A stretch of 64,000 nucleotides of DNA from Candidatus Defluviibacillus avedoerensis (GTDB taxonomy: Bacteria; Pseudomonadota; Gammaproteobacteria; Burkholderiales; Burkholderiaceae_C). The translations under genes were made by a program, and so were the position numbers. The DNA lies in contig JADJBS010000002.1 in NCBI GenBank assembly GCA_016703665.1, positions 186,001 through 250,000 of the forward strand. Reading direction: 5' to 3'. Under the pieces are notes generated by a model. That model saw only the letters and a program-made list of their open reading frames with translations, was not told the origin of the DNA and did no database searches. Every line of letters starts with the position of its first letter. The stretch's first letter is position 1. Below are positions 17,584 through 25,658 of the stretch, piece by piece.

Positions 17584-18325
17584 GTGGCTCAAGCGCAATG
17601 CGTGCGCCCAGCAAATCAAAGTGATGTTCAATGTGAGGCAGCCCGGCTGACCTGGCAGCGGCGAGCACGGCCTCTGGCTCAGGCACAGCCAAAGTGAACC
17701 CAGCCAGGCCAACGCAACCGGGTTCACCCGTCAAGACATCGACAAAACCGTCTTCCAGTGCTAATCGCCATCCTTGGCTTGTGGCGATTGGCGTGGCCAA
17801 GTCAAACACCAACGCCCATCGCTGGGCCAGCGCCGTTGCATCGGGTGTGCGCAGCGTGATGCCACGTATCCGTTGCGGGCCAGTGTGCTTCGGTGGGGTC
17901 TGCCAGTCTGGCCCGCCCCAGCGCCAAGAGGCAGCAGGGCGCGGCTCGTCAACCGACACAATGGCGCCGCCCACATCTTTGGGGTGCAGGTGGGCTGCAG
18001 TGATGTTGTCCAGCGCCGTGTCCCAGATGGTGCGCACACCCAAGCTGGCCCAACGGGTTTTTTCGCGGGCAAAGTGGTCGGTCTGCAGCAGCAACATGTA
18101 GCCGCTGTCGCCATGTCGGGCCAGATGACGGCCACATGCCGTGTCTGCCTGGGTGGGTGAAATGATCTCGATAAATTGTTCGCCAAAGGTGTACACCGCG
18201 TTGTCGATGCCAAATTCAGCAACGCCAGGGTCGCGGAAAGGCTTGCCTAAAGAAAAGACTTTGCTTAACAGGGCTTTGCTTTGCTGCAGGTCATTTGCGG
18301 CAAAGACAATTTGGCGGATTCGCAT
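17567..18325 (-). CDS. VOC superfamily (glyoxalase-like) protein
   Basis: A 252-residue protein from the ATG at 18325, which has GAGGCG upstream; the in-frame start at 18346 adds seven polar residues. It begins with the typical first VOC strand and helix (MRIRQIVFAANDLQQSKALL) and has a second half (RIRGITLRTPDATALAQRW) of the same pattern, so it contains two vicinal-oxygen-chelate modules. Metal ligands are not certain: QFIEIISP supplies the usual Glu. VOC enzymes include dioxygenases, epimerases and glyoxalases. It is followed upstream in the operon by the isopropylmalate-dehydrogenase homologue (25 bp). The function is not assigned. Confidence 0.75.
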   Translation of the reverse strand: MRIRQIVFAANDLQQSKALLSKVFSLGKPFRDPGVAEFGIDNAVYTFGEQFIEIISPTQADTACGRHLARHGDSGYMLLLQTDHFAREKTRWASLGVRTIWDTALDNITAAHLHPKDVGGAIVSVDEPRPAASWRWGGPDWQTPPKHTGPQRIRGITLRTPDATALAQRWALVFDLATPIATSQGWRLALEDGFVDVLTGEPGCVGLAGFTLAVPEPEAVLAAARSAGLPHIEHHFDLLGARIALEPLNAAS

Positions 18326-18350
18326 GACTTCGCCTCTTTTTGTCAACGGC

Positions 18351-19436
18351 TTAGCGCAGGCGTTTGCACACCGCCGCCGTTACCTCACTGCAACGTGCGG
18401 TACCTCCCTGATCATGCGGCACGGCATCGCCCTTCTCCAGCATGTCTTCCACGGCTTTTTCGACACGGTCGGCGGCTGAAGTCAAGGCCGCATCGCCATG
18501 CCGGTTACCCAGCCAACGTAGCATCAGCGCGCCAGACAGGATGGTGGCCAGCGGGCTGGCAAGATCCTGACCTGCAATGTCGGGTGCGGAGCCATGTGCA
18601 CCTTGAAACAAACCGTGCGCTAGGCCCAGTTCCGCCGATGCAGCAATGCCCAGCCCGCCGACGGTGCCAGCGCCCAGATCGGAAATGATGTCGCCAAACA
18701 TGTTCTCGGCCACGATCACGTCATAGAAGTCGGGTTTCTTCAGCATGTGGACGGTGATGGCATCGGCATAGGCGTAGTCCATTTCCACATCAGGGTAGCC
18801 CTGTGCCACCTCTTGGCAAACCGCACGAAAGAAAGCGTAGCTGCGCAGAATGTTGGCCTTGTCGCACACTGTCATGCGTTTTTTGCCGTCACGCGGCGCG
18901 CCGTTGCGTTGGCGGGACAAGTCCAGCGCAAATTTGGCGACGCGCTCTACCCCTTTGCGGGTGATGACGAGCGAATCGGTGGCGAGTTCGTTGCGTAAAA
19001 CCACACCCGCGCCCCGGCTGGCGTACAGTCCTTCAGTGTTTTCGCGCACGATCACGTAGTCAATCTGTCCGGCTTTCCAGTCTGACAAAGGCGACTTGAC
19101 CCCTTTGTAAAGGCGAATCGGTCGCACGTTGGCAAACAAATCCAGTTTGAAGCGCAGTTGCAAATGCAAGTCGTTGCCGACCTCGGTGCCGTCGGGGTAA
19201 GTGACCCCAGGCAAACCCGCCGCGCCGTGCAGCATGGCATGTGATGTTCTGCAGGCCTCATAGGTGTCGGGTGGCAGCACCTGACCTGTCTTTTGGTAGT
19301 GCGTGGCGCCGCCGTCATGAGCAGTAAAGCGCAGCAGGTCTGCGCCGCAGGCCTCGCGCAGCACTTGCACGGCAGATTGGCAAACCTCAGGCCCTATGCC
19401 GTCGCCGTCGATGGTGACAATGTTGTAGGTGGTCAC
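18351..19436 (-). CDS. Isocitrate/isopropylmalate dehydrogenase family protein
   Basis: A 361-residue beta-decarboxylating dehydrogenase. The start MTTYNIVTIDGDGIGPEV is the family N-terminus. The substrate and metal block is RENTEGLYASRGAGV, and the cofactor region contains VAENMFGDIISDLGAGTVGG and GSAPDIAGQDLASP. LeuB of this lineage is normally in a leuCDB operon, which is absent here, so this is more likely a catabolic enzyme such as a tartrate or malate dehydrogenase (TtuC-like) or a homologue acting on a pathway-specific 2-hydroxyacid. It sits 8 bp after the HIBADH-type gene. Confidence 0.85.
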   Translation of the reverse strand: MTTYNIVTIDGDGIGPEVCQSAVQVLREACGADLLRFTAHDGGATHYQKTGQVLPPDTYEACRTSHAMLHGAAGLPGVTYPDGTEVGNDLHLQLRFKLDLFANVRPIRLYKGVKSPLSDWKAGQIDYVIVRENTEGLYASRGAGVVLRNELATDSLVITRKGVERVAKFALDLSRQRNGAPRDGKKRMTVCDKANILRSYAFFRAVCQEVAQGYPDVEMDYAYADAITVHMLKKPDFYDVIVAENMFGDIISDLGAGTVGGLGIAASAELGLAHGLFQGAHGSAPDIAGQDLASPLATILSGALMLRWLGNRHGDAALTSAADRVEKAVEDMLEKGDAVPHDQGGTARCSEVTAAVCKRLR

Positions 19437-19444
19437 GCGTGTCC

Positions 19445-20326
19445 TCAGGCGGGCTTGCGAGCCACGAGTCGGGGAACCAACAGCGACAGAAAGTCGTTGG
19501 GGTCCCCCTCGTGGGTGGCCTGGTCCAATGTGTTTTTGACGGCCTTGGCGATGGTGTGGTCGGAATGGCTGTCGTCGGCCATGGCGTTGTAGTAGGTCAG
19601 GTCTTTGAGCGCATTGGCAATGCTGAAACGCAGCCCATTGGCGTCGCCCGTCAACAAATAGGGTTTGAGCCTTTCCAATGGCGCGCCCCAGCCGCCACCC
19701 ACGGCCAGCACGTCAACAAAAGTTTGCGCATTCACGCCCGAGCGCTCTGCGCAGGCGGCAGCCTCTGCCAGCAGCGATACAAAACCCAGCGACACATAGT
19801 TGTGCAAAAGCTTCATGCGATGCCCTGCGCCAATGGGGCCAGCATGGGTGATGTTTTCTGCAAAGCATTGCAAAATAGGTTTGCACTGTTCAAAGAGGGC
19901 GGCGTCGCCACCCACCAGCAGATTCAGACGGCCTTCGGCTGCCTCTTTGGGGGTGCGCGTCATGGGGGAGTCTAGAAACTGGCCACCTGCTGCGATCACC
20001 GCTTGGGCGACTTTCTCTGTACTGCTTGGTACAGCCGTTGAGCAATCGATGACGATCGTGTCGGCCTTCATGCCCTTCAGCACGCCTTCGTCCCCCAGCA
20101 AAACGGCTTCGACCTGCGGCGTACCCGTGACGCACAAGATGATGATGTCTGACAGCGCCGCCAGCTCCTTGGGCGTTTGGCTGGTGGTGACACCAGCTGC
20201 CTTCAGTGTGTCCAGCGGTTGGTTGCCCGCATGGTCCAACACGCGCAGTGAATGGCCATGTTTGACGAGGTTGCTGGCAATGCCGTGACCCATCAGGCCA
20301 ATGCCGATCATTCCGATTTTTTTCAT
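19445..20326 (-). CDS. NAD(P)-dependent oxidoreductase, 3-hydroxyisobutyrate dehydrogenase family
   Basis: A 293-residue beta-hydroxyacid dehydrogenase. The ATG at 20326 is chosen because it directly precedes the Rossmann strand (MKKIGMIGIGLMGHGIASNL); longer in-frame starts overlap the upstream synthetase. Family blocks are DSPMTRTPKEAAEGRLNLLVGG, GPIGAGHRMKLLHNY (catalytic Lys) and FVDVLAVGGGWG. Members reduce tartronate semialdehyde or oxidise 3-hydroxyisobutyrate-type acids. It lies between the acyl-CoA synthetase (26 bp upstream) and the IPMDH-like gene, so it is probably cotranscribed with both. Confidence 0.85.
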   Translation of the reverse strand: MKKIGMIGIGLMGHGIASNLVKHGHSLRVLDHAGNQPLDTLKAAGVTTSQTPKELAALSDIIILCVTGTPQVEAVLLGDEGVLKGMKADTIVIDCSTAVPSSTEKVAQAVIAAGGQFLDSPMTRTPKEAAEGRLNLLVGGDAALFEQCKPILQCFAENITHAGPIGAGHRMKLLHNYVSLGFVSLLAEAAACAERSGVNAQTFVDVLAVGGGWGAPLERLKPYLLTGDANGLRFSIANALKDLTYYNAMADDSHSDHTIAKAVKNTLDQATHEGDPNDFLSLLVPRLVARKPA

Positions 20327-20352
20327 AGCTATGTCCTGTCTACGATTCGTGT

Positions 20353-22110
20353 TCACTTGGATTGAAGAAGGGTCAGTTTTGCGAGTTCTCTCAACTCGGG
20401 CTTGTAGATTTTGCCGACGTTGGTCAGCGGCATGGCGGGAATAACGTGCACCCAGCGGGGACGGGCAGGGGGCTCGTCCACACGCTCGCACACCCACTCC
20501 AGCAAGGCGTCTTCCGTCACCTGGGCGCCCGGCACCAGGGTGACATAGGCCACGGGCAACTCGCCCGCGTAGTCATCCGGCGCACCCACGGCGGCTGAGG
20601 TCTGCACGGCGGGGTGGCAGTCCAGCGCTTCTTCGATCACGCGCGGATCAATGTTGTGGCCGCCGCGAATGATCAGGTCTTTGGCGCGGCCGCTCAGGTG
20701 CAGGCATTCCTGCTCGTCGATGTAGCCCAGGTCACCCGTGTTGAGCCAGCCGTCTGAGCTGAAGGCGTGCTTGTTGTCTTCGTGGTTCAGGTAGCCTGCA
20801 AACACATTGGGGGCCTTGAACTGCACCATGCCACTTTGGCCTGTGGGTTGCAGCTTGTCGCTGGCGCCGCCTTGCTCGTCCAATGCCACCACGCGGATCT
20901 GGCTGTAGGGTTGGCGCAGACCCACGCAACCTGCTTCACGCTTGAGCCCTGGTGGCGTGACAGTGCTGGTACCCACCATCTCGGTCATGCCATAGGTTTC
21001 GTAGATGTGCAGGCCAAAAAGCTTGGTGAACCGTGCTGCCAGCTCGGGTGTGAGCGGCGCGGCGCCTGTACGCGCATAGCGCAGGCTGGAGATGTCAGCG
21101 CCGTCCAGGGGCACCTCAGTCAAGGCGGTCAGCACAGTGGACACGCCCGACAACACCGTGGCGCGGTATTTCTCCACCAGTTTCCAGTAATTGCGGATCA
21201 CCTCCCGGTTGCGGAACAAGCCCGTGGTGGGGATCACCACATGCACCCCCGCTGACAAGGCTGCCAGCGAGCCTGGCAACACGCCTGCAACATGGAACAG
21301 CGGAAAGCCGTTGATGGCCACGTCGCCCGGCAACAAACCTTGCAGTTGAACATAAGACCACGCCATGAACACCTGCGCGCCATGGGTGTGGCGCGCCAGC
21401 TTGGGTGAGCCCGTGGTGCCACCGGTGTGAAAGTAGGCACAGACCTCGTCCGAGCCAATGCGCCGCCCACTCACCAGGTGGTCTGCGGGCTCGACCGCCA
21501 TCAAGGCATCCAGGTCCAGCACGTCCGCAGGCAGGGGCTGAACGCACGCGCCATCAACAGGGGCCACATGAATGACATGGCGAAGCGTCGGCACTTGGTC
21601 CCGCAAGGCCATGGCCTTAGTCCAGTAACCGGAGTCTTCTTCAGCACCCCAGGTGACCAGCACGGTGGCGCTGCTGGCCTTGAGCAGGGAGCACAGCTTT
21701 TCGATGCTGAGCAGTGGGTTCAGCGGCTGCACAATGCCCGCCGCCGAGCCGCCCCAAAGAGCCAGGTGATAAGGCAGGCTGCCGGGAATCAGCACCGCAA
21801 CGGTGTCGGTCGGTTCAAATCCCAGGCGGTGCAGGGCATTGGCAAAGCGGTGGATGCCTGCCAACAAATCGGCAAAACGCCAGGTGATGGGCTGCTCGTT
21901 TGGCCCCGGGTTGGGGTTGGCAGTGCGCAGAAATGTCAGTGCGGGTCGTTCACCAAAAGCAGCGGCTGAATTGGCGAAGATTTCGTAGGTGCTTTGCACC
22001 GGCACCGCTTGGGCCAGTGGGGTCTGTTCAAGGCGGCGAACATCGTCGGCATTTTTGATCGAGATGTTCTGTGTGAAGGGCGGGCGTAGTGGCGGGTAGG
22101 CAGTGGGCAT
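20353..22110 (-). CDS. AMP-forming acyl-CoA synthetase
   Basis: A 585-residue ANL-superfamily ligase that activates a carboxylic acid to its CoA thioester with ATP. The P-loop-like A3 motif is YFHTGGTTGSPKLARHTH, A5 is YETYGMTEMVG, A7 is GWLNTGDLGYIDE and A8 is GRAKDLIIRGGHNIDP. The catalytic lysine lies in the C-terminal LTNVGKIYKPELRELA. It is the first gene of the minus-strand unit 22.1 to 17.6 kb. The crotonase and HIBADH-type enzymes around it fit a CoA-dependent branch of the island. The acid substrate is unknown. Confidence 0.9.
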   Translation of the reverse strand: MPTAYPPLRPPFTQNISIKNADDVRRLEQTPLAQAVPVQSTYEIFANSAAAFGERPALTFLRTANPNPGPNEQPITWRFADLLAGIHRFANALHRLGFEPTDTVAVLIPGSLPYHLALWGGSAAGIVQPLNPLLSIEKLCSLLKASSATVLVTWGAEEDSGYWTKAMALRDQVPTLRHVIHVAPVDGACVQPLPADVLDLDALMAVEPADHLVSGRRIGSDEVCAYFHTGGTTGSPKLARHTHGAQVFMAWSYVQLQGLLPGDVAINGFPLFHVAGVLPGSLAALSAGVHVVIPTTGLFRNREVIRNYWKLVEKYRATVLSGVSTVLTALTEVPLDGADISSLRYARTGAAPLTPELAARFTKLFGLHIYETYGMTEMVGTSTVTPPGLKREAGCVGLRQPYSQIRVVALDEQGGASDKLQPTGQSGMVQFKAPNVFAGYLNHEDNKHAFSSDGWLNTGDLGYIDEQECLHLSGRAKDLIIRGGHNIDPRVIEEALDCHPAVQTSAAVGAPDDYAGELPVAYVTLVPGAQVTEDALLEWVCERVDEPPARPRWVHVIPAMPLTNVGKIYKPELRELAKLTLLQSK

Positions 22111-22179
22111 GGCATCAGTCTACCGCGTGACTGGAAAGCCGTGGCCAAAGCTGTCTCTAGGGAATAACTGCCACGGTGG

Positions 22180-23091
22180 TTAAGCTAATCGACCGAGCAG
22201 CAAAAATTCCATCAGGGCCTTTTGAACGTGCAAGCGGTTCTCGGCTTCGTCCCATACCACCGACTGTGGGCCATCAATCACATCGGCCTGAACCTCTTCC
22301 CCGCGGTGAGCAGGCAGGCAGTGCATGAAGAGTGCGTCTGGCTTGGCCACACGCATCATGTCGGCGTCCACACACCATTCGGCAAAGGCCTTCTTTCGTG
22401 CTTCGTTTTCGGTTTCAAACCCCATGCTGGTCCAGACATCGGTGGTGACCAGGTCGGCGTCCGCACAGGCTTGCATGGGATCATCAAACACCTTGAAGCT
22501 TTCACCCCGAGCAATGCCGGCCACCGCCTGATCTACCTCGTAGCCCGTGGGGGTGCTCACGTGCACAGTGAACCCGAGCAACTCGGCCGCCTGGAGCCAA
22601 GTATTGGCCATGTTGTTGCCATCACCGACCCAGGCCACCGTTTTGCCCTGAATGCTGCCACGATGCTCAATGTAGGTGAAGATGTCTGCCAGGATCTGGC
22701 AGGGGTGAAACTCATTGGTCAGGCCGTTGATGACCGGCACGCGGGAATATTCCGCAAAGCGCACAATCTTGTCCTGTCCGTAGGTGCGGATCATCACCAA
22801 GTCCACCATGCGGCTGATGACTCGCGCGCTGTCCTCGATGGGTTCAGAGCGACCGAGCTGGCTGTCGCCCGTCGTCAGGTGTACGACCGAGCCACCCAGC
22901 TGGTACATGCCCGCTTCAAAGCTCACACGGGTACGGGTGGAGGCTTTTTCAAAGATCATGGCCAGCGTACGGTCCACCAGAGGCTGGTGTTTTTCGTAGG
23001 CCTTGAACTTGCGCTTGATCAGTGCGGCACGTTCAAACAGATAGGCGTACTCACTGGCGGAAAGATCGCTGAACTGCAGGTAATGTCTCAT
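22180..23091 (-). CDS. argF: Ornithine carbamoyltransferase
   Basis: A 303-residue cytosolic enzyme making citrulline from ornithine and carbamoyl phosphate in arginine synthesis. The carbamoyl-phosphate motif STRTR (in FEKASTRTRVSFEAG) is at about residue 51. HPCQ follows in NEFHPCQILAD, and the ornithine-site HCLPAHRGEEV lies near the C-terminus. The length is normal. The ATG overlaps the argD stop (ATGA at 23088-23091), so the two are translationally coupled in the order argD-argF, common in Burkholderiales. Confidence 0.97.
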   Translation of the reverse strand: MRHYLQFSDLSASEYAYLFERAALIKRKFKAYEKHQPLVDRTLAMIFEKASTRTRVSFEAGMYQLGGSVVHLTTGDSQLGRSEPIEDSARVISRMVDLVMIRTYGQDKIVRFAEYSRVPVINGLTNEFHPCQILADIFTYIEHRGSIQGKTVAWVGDGNNMANTWLQAAELLGFTVHVSTPTGYEVDQAVAGIARGESFKVFDDPMQACADADLVTTDVWTSMGFETENEARKKAFAEWCVDADMMRVAKPDALFMHCLPAHRGEEVQADVIDGPQSVVWDEAENRLHVQKALMEFLLLGRLA

Positions 23092-24314
23092 GGCTTTACA
23101 TTCGGATTGCTGAGCTTATTTTCGGCCAAGAATTGTTTGACCAGCGGGACAAGAAGGCCAACGATTTCGTCGGCCTCTGCTTCAGTCAATATCAGCGGGG
23201 GCACCATGCGGATGACGGAGTCGGCGGTCACGCTGATCAGCAGGCCACAGTCTGCGCACTTCTGGGTAAGTGCCCCGCAAGGAATGCTCAGCTCCACGCC
23301 CAGCATGAGCCCTTGGCCGCGAATGTCTTTCACGCCTTCGACACCTGCCAATTCGCGCTCCAGCGCAGCCTTTAAGTGTGAACCGACCTTGGCCGCATTG
23401 GCCATCAGGCCTTCTTCTTCCATGATTCGAATGGTTTCTACACCTGCGCGCATGGCCAATGGGTTGCCGCCAAAGGTGGTGCCATGGTTGCCTGGCTGGA
23501 AAATATTTGCTGCCTTGGGGCCTGCCACCACGGCGCCAATCGGCACACCCGAACCCAAGCCCTTGGCCAGGGGCATCACGTCAGGCACGATACCAGCCCA
23601 CTGGTGGGCAAACCATTTGCCTGTACGGCCCATGCCACACTGAACTTCGTCAATCATCAATAGCCAGTTGTTTTCGTCACACAGCTTGCGCACAGCCTGC
23701 AGGTACTCAACGCGCATAGGGTTGACGCCACCTTCGCCCTGTATGGTTTCAAAGAACACGGCGACCACATTGGGATTGTTGGCTGTGGCTGCCTTCAGCG
23801 CCTCGACATCGTTCAAAGGCACACGTATAAACCCGTCCAGCATCGGGCCAAAGCCGACTTTGAGCTTTTCGTTGCCTGTGGCTGACAGCGTGGCGATGGA
23901 GCGGCCATGGAAGGCCTTTTCATACACCACGATTTGCGGGTTCTCGATGCCCCGGTCGTGCCCAAATTTGCGCGCCAGCTTGATAGCTGCTTCGTTGGCC
24001 TCCAGGCCCGTGCAGCAGAAAAAGACGTTGGTCATGCCAGACAGATCAACCAGTTTGGCGGCCAGCTTCTCGGCATTGGGCACATGGTAATAGTTGCAAC
24101 TATGGATGATCTTGCCAATCTGGTCCTGCAGCGCAGGCACCAGCTTGGGGTGGTTGTGGCCCAAGGTGTTAACTGCGATACCGCCCAAGGCGTCCAGGTA
24201 TTGCTTGCCGTTGACATCCCAAACTCGGCAGCCCTGACCATGGCTCAAGGCAATGGGCAGACGCCCGTAGGTGTTCATCGTGTGGGGGGACGCGGCTTCA
24301 ATGAAAGAGGACAT
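23088..24314 (-). CDS. argD: Acetylornithine aminotransferase
   Basis: A 408-residue class III PLP aminotransferase of arginine synthesis, possibly also acting in lysine synthesis. I use the ATG at 24314 (MSSFIEAASPH); an ATG at 24320 adds two residues. PLP-site features are GLEANEAAIKLARKFG, the Asp of MIDEVQCGMGRTGKWFAHQ and the Schiff-base lysine in MPLAKGLGSGVPIG. It is immediately followed by argF with a 4-bp overlap. Upstream lie the tandem repeat and the divergent DUF3579 gene. Confidence 0.96.
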   Translation of the reverse strand: MSSFIEAASPHTMNTYGRLPIALSHGQGCRVWDVNGKQYLDALGGIAVNTLGHNHPKLVPALQDQIGKIIHSCNYYHVPNAEKLAAKLVDLSGMTNVFFCCTGLEANEAAIKLARKFGHDRGIENPQIVVYEKAFHGRSIATLSATGNEKLKVGFGPMLDGFIRVPLNDVEALKAATANNPNVVAVFFETIQGEGGVNPMRVEYLQAVRKLCDENNWLLMIDEVQCGMGRTGKWFAHQWAGIVPDVMPLAKGLGSGVPIGAVVAGPKAANIFQPGNHGTTFGGNPLAMRAGVETIRIMEEEGLMANAAKVGSHLKAALERELAGVEGVKDIRGQGLMLGVELSIPCGALTQKCADCGLLISVTADSVIRMVPPLILTEAEADEIVGLLVPLVKQFLAENKLSNPNVKP

Positions 24315-24398
24315 GCACAACTCCGATTAAGAGCGGCAATTTTAGGCGCGGACTTTGCATGAGTTAGTGACAATTCCGCATCACAGCGATGAGCGCAC

Positions 24399-24558
24399 GG
24401 CCACCCCAAGGCGTGAAGGCCCCACTCGGAGGGGGCAGTGAAGCATACAAAGTGGCGAGCGTGGGGAGCAAGCATGAACGGCGACGGGCCGCCCCGAGGC
24501 GTGAAGGCCCCTCTTGGAGGGGCAGCGAAGCACACGGAGTGGCGAGCGTGGGGAGCAA
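24399..24558. repeat. Two tandem copies of an approximately 87-bp GC-rich repeat
   Basis: Unit one spans about 24399-24470 and unit two about 24486-24557. Matching segments such as GCGTGAAGGCCC (24411 and 24499) and GGCGAGCGTGGGGAGCAA (24454 and 24541) recur at 87-88-bp spacing with about 85 percent identity. Each unit contains a short GGCCCC...GGGGGC inverted repeat that could form a hairpin. The unit resembles the dispersed extragenic repeats I remember from Comamonadaceae genomes (REP-like). It sits between the divergent argD and DUF3579 genes. Confidence 0.75.
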
Positions 24559-24586
24559 CACTCCTAGGGTTAACTCTTATATAAGA

Positions 24587-24592
24587 TAGAAT
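24587..24592 (+). promoter_or_regulatory. Putative -10 box of the DUF3579 gene
   Basis: TAGAAT at 24587-24592 ends five bases before the ATG at 24598. No Shine-Dalgarno sequence is present in between, so a transcript starting at the usual distance would be nearly leaderless. No good -35 match was seen at 17 bp. Confidence 0.35.
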
Positions 24593-24597
24593 GATTC

Positions 24598-24903
24598 ATG
24601 GTTTCCAGCAGCGCAAAAGAAGTCTTCATTCAAGGCATCACGACCTCGGGTAAGGCTTTTCGACCTAGCGATTGGGCAGAGCGCCTTGCGGGCGTGATGA
24701 GCAGTTTTCGCCCTGGCGGTGCTCAGCCAGGTAGCCATCTGAGCTATTCACCCTGGTGCATTCCTACCTCCATCGGCGGCATCAAAGTGGTGATCGTGAA
24801 CCGTGAACTTCGCGAGCATGAGCCCATGGCCTGGGACTTCTGTATGAACTTTGCCAAAGACAATGACCTCCAGATTGCCGAGGCCTGCAGGGTACCGGAT
24901 TGA
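24598..24903 (+). CDS. DUF3579 domain-containing protein
   Basis: A 101-residue small soluble protein recognised as the DUF3579 family, common in betaproteobacteria and often next to argD. It has the typical block KAFRPSDWAERLAGVMSSF and the C-terminal AWDFCMNFAKDNDLQIAEA. No signal peptide or membrane segment is visible. The function is unknown. It is divergent from argD across the tandem repeat. Confidence 0.85.
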   Translation: MVSSSAKEVFIQGITTSGKAFRPSDWAERLAGVMSSFRPGGAQPGSHLSYSPWCIPTSIGGIKVVIVNRELREHEPMAWDFCMNFAKDNDLQIAEACRVPD

Positions 24904-24980
24904 AGGTCGTATGACATCAGACTTAAGTTTGTTTGACCTGTATCATCCAGAAAACAACAGTTCAACCATAGTCTAGGTTC

Positions 24981-25622
24981 ATGAATTCAGAAGCACATTC
25001 CGGGCTGTCAGACGGACAATTGATTGAAGAACTGGCCAGTTTGGGCCAGAAGCGGCGCTGGCGCCGTGGCAGTATCCTGATTCAGGAAGGGGACATGGGT
25101 GATACCTTGTTCATCATCCTGAGCGGTCGTTTACGGGTGTATTCGTCAGACCCTTCTGGCAAGGAAGTCACCCTTGGCCTGTATGGTGAGGGGGAGTATG
25201 TCGGCGAGATGTCGCTGGACGGCGGCGCACGTGCAGCTACCGTGGCGACGGTTGAGACCACGGAATGCGCGGTTATTTCGCGTGATACCCTGGTGTCCTT
25301 CATCAGCCAGCGTCCTGAGTTTGCGATGACGCTGATTACCCGCTTGATCAGGCGGGCCAGACTTGCCACCGAAAGTGCGCGCACCATGGCGTTGCTGGAT
25401 GTGTACGGTCGACTCACGCGCCTGCTGACGCAGCTGGCCATGCCACAGGCTGATGGTACCTGGCTGGTCGCTGAACGCATGACCCATCTGGAATTGTCCC
25501 GCCACCTGGCTTGTTCGCGCGAGATGGTCAGCCGATTGCTCAAAGATCTTCAGCATGGAGGATTTATCTCCGTCCAGGGTCATAGTTTGGTATTGCTGAA
25601 GGCTTTGCCGCAGCGTTGGTAG
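24981..25622 (+). CDS. Crp/Fnr family transcriptional regulator
   Basis: A 213-residue regulator. The N-terminal cyclic-nucleotide-binding-type beta roll covers about residues 20-130 (GSILIQEGDMGDTLFIILSG, GEGEYVGEMSLDGG). A long dimerisation helix follows, then a C-terminal winged helix with the recognition helix LSRHLACSREMVSRLLKDL (about 172-190). There is no FNR-type N-terminal cysteine cluster, so it does not look like an oxygen sensor. It has its own promoter region after DUF3579 (77-bp gap) and converges on the hybrid kinase gene. The target genes are unknown. Confidence 0.88.
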   Translation: MNSEAHSGLSDGQLIEELASLGQKRRWRRGSILIQEGDMGDTLFIILSGRLRVYSSDPSGKEVTLGLYGEGEYVGEMSLDGGARAATVATVETTECAVISRDTLVSFISQRPEFAMTLITRLIRRARLATESARTMALLDVYGRLTRLLTQLAMPQADGTWLVAERMTHLELSRHLACSREMVSRLLKDLQHGGFISVQGHSLVLLKALPQRW

Positions 25623-25658
25623 CTGCCGATTGAAGGTCTTGTCCGGATGAATGCTTAC

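Noticed and set aside
18351..19436. leuB, 3-isopropylmalate dehydrogenase
   Set aside because: The family fits, but leuC, leuD and asd, which accompany leuB in this lineage, are absent, and the neighbours are catabolic. A specific leuB call is not supported.
22222..23643. A 473-codon plus-strand open frame opposite argF and argD
   Set aside because: It is fully antisense to two textbook genes with catalytic motifs. Its product is rich in His, Gly and Ala with no family pattern, as expected of a shadow frame in GC-rich DNA.
24399..24558. A CRISPR array
   Set aside because: There are only two long diverged units without unique spacers between short identical repeats, and no cas genes nearby.
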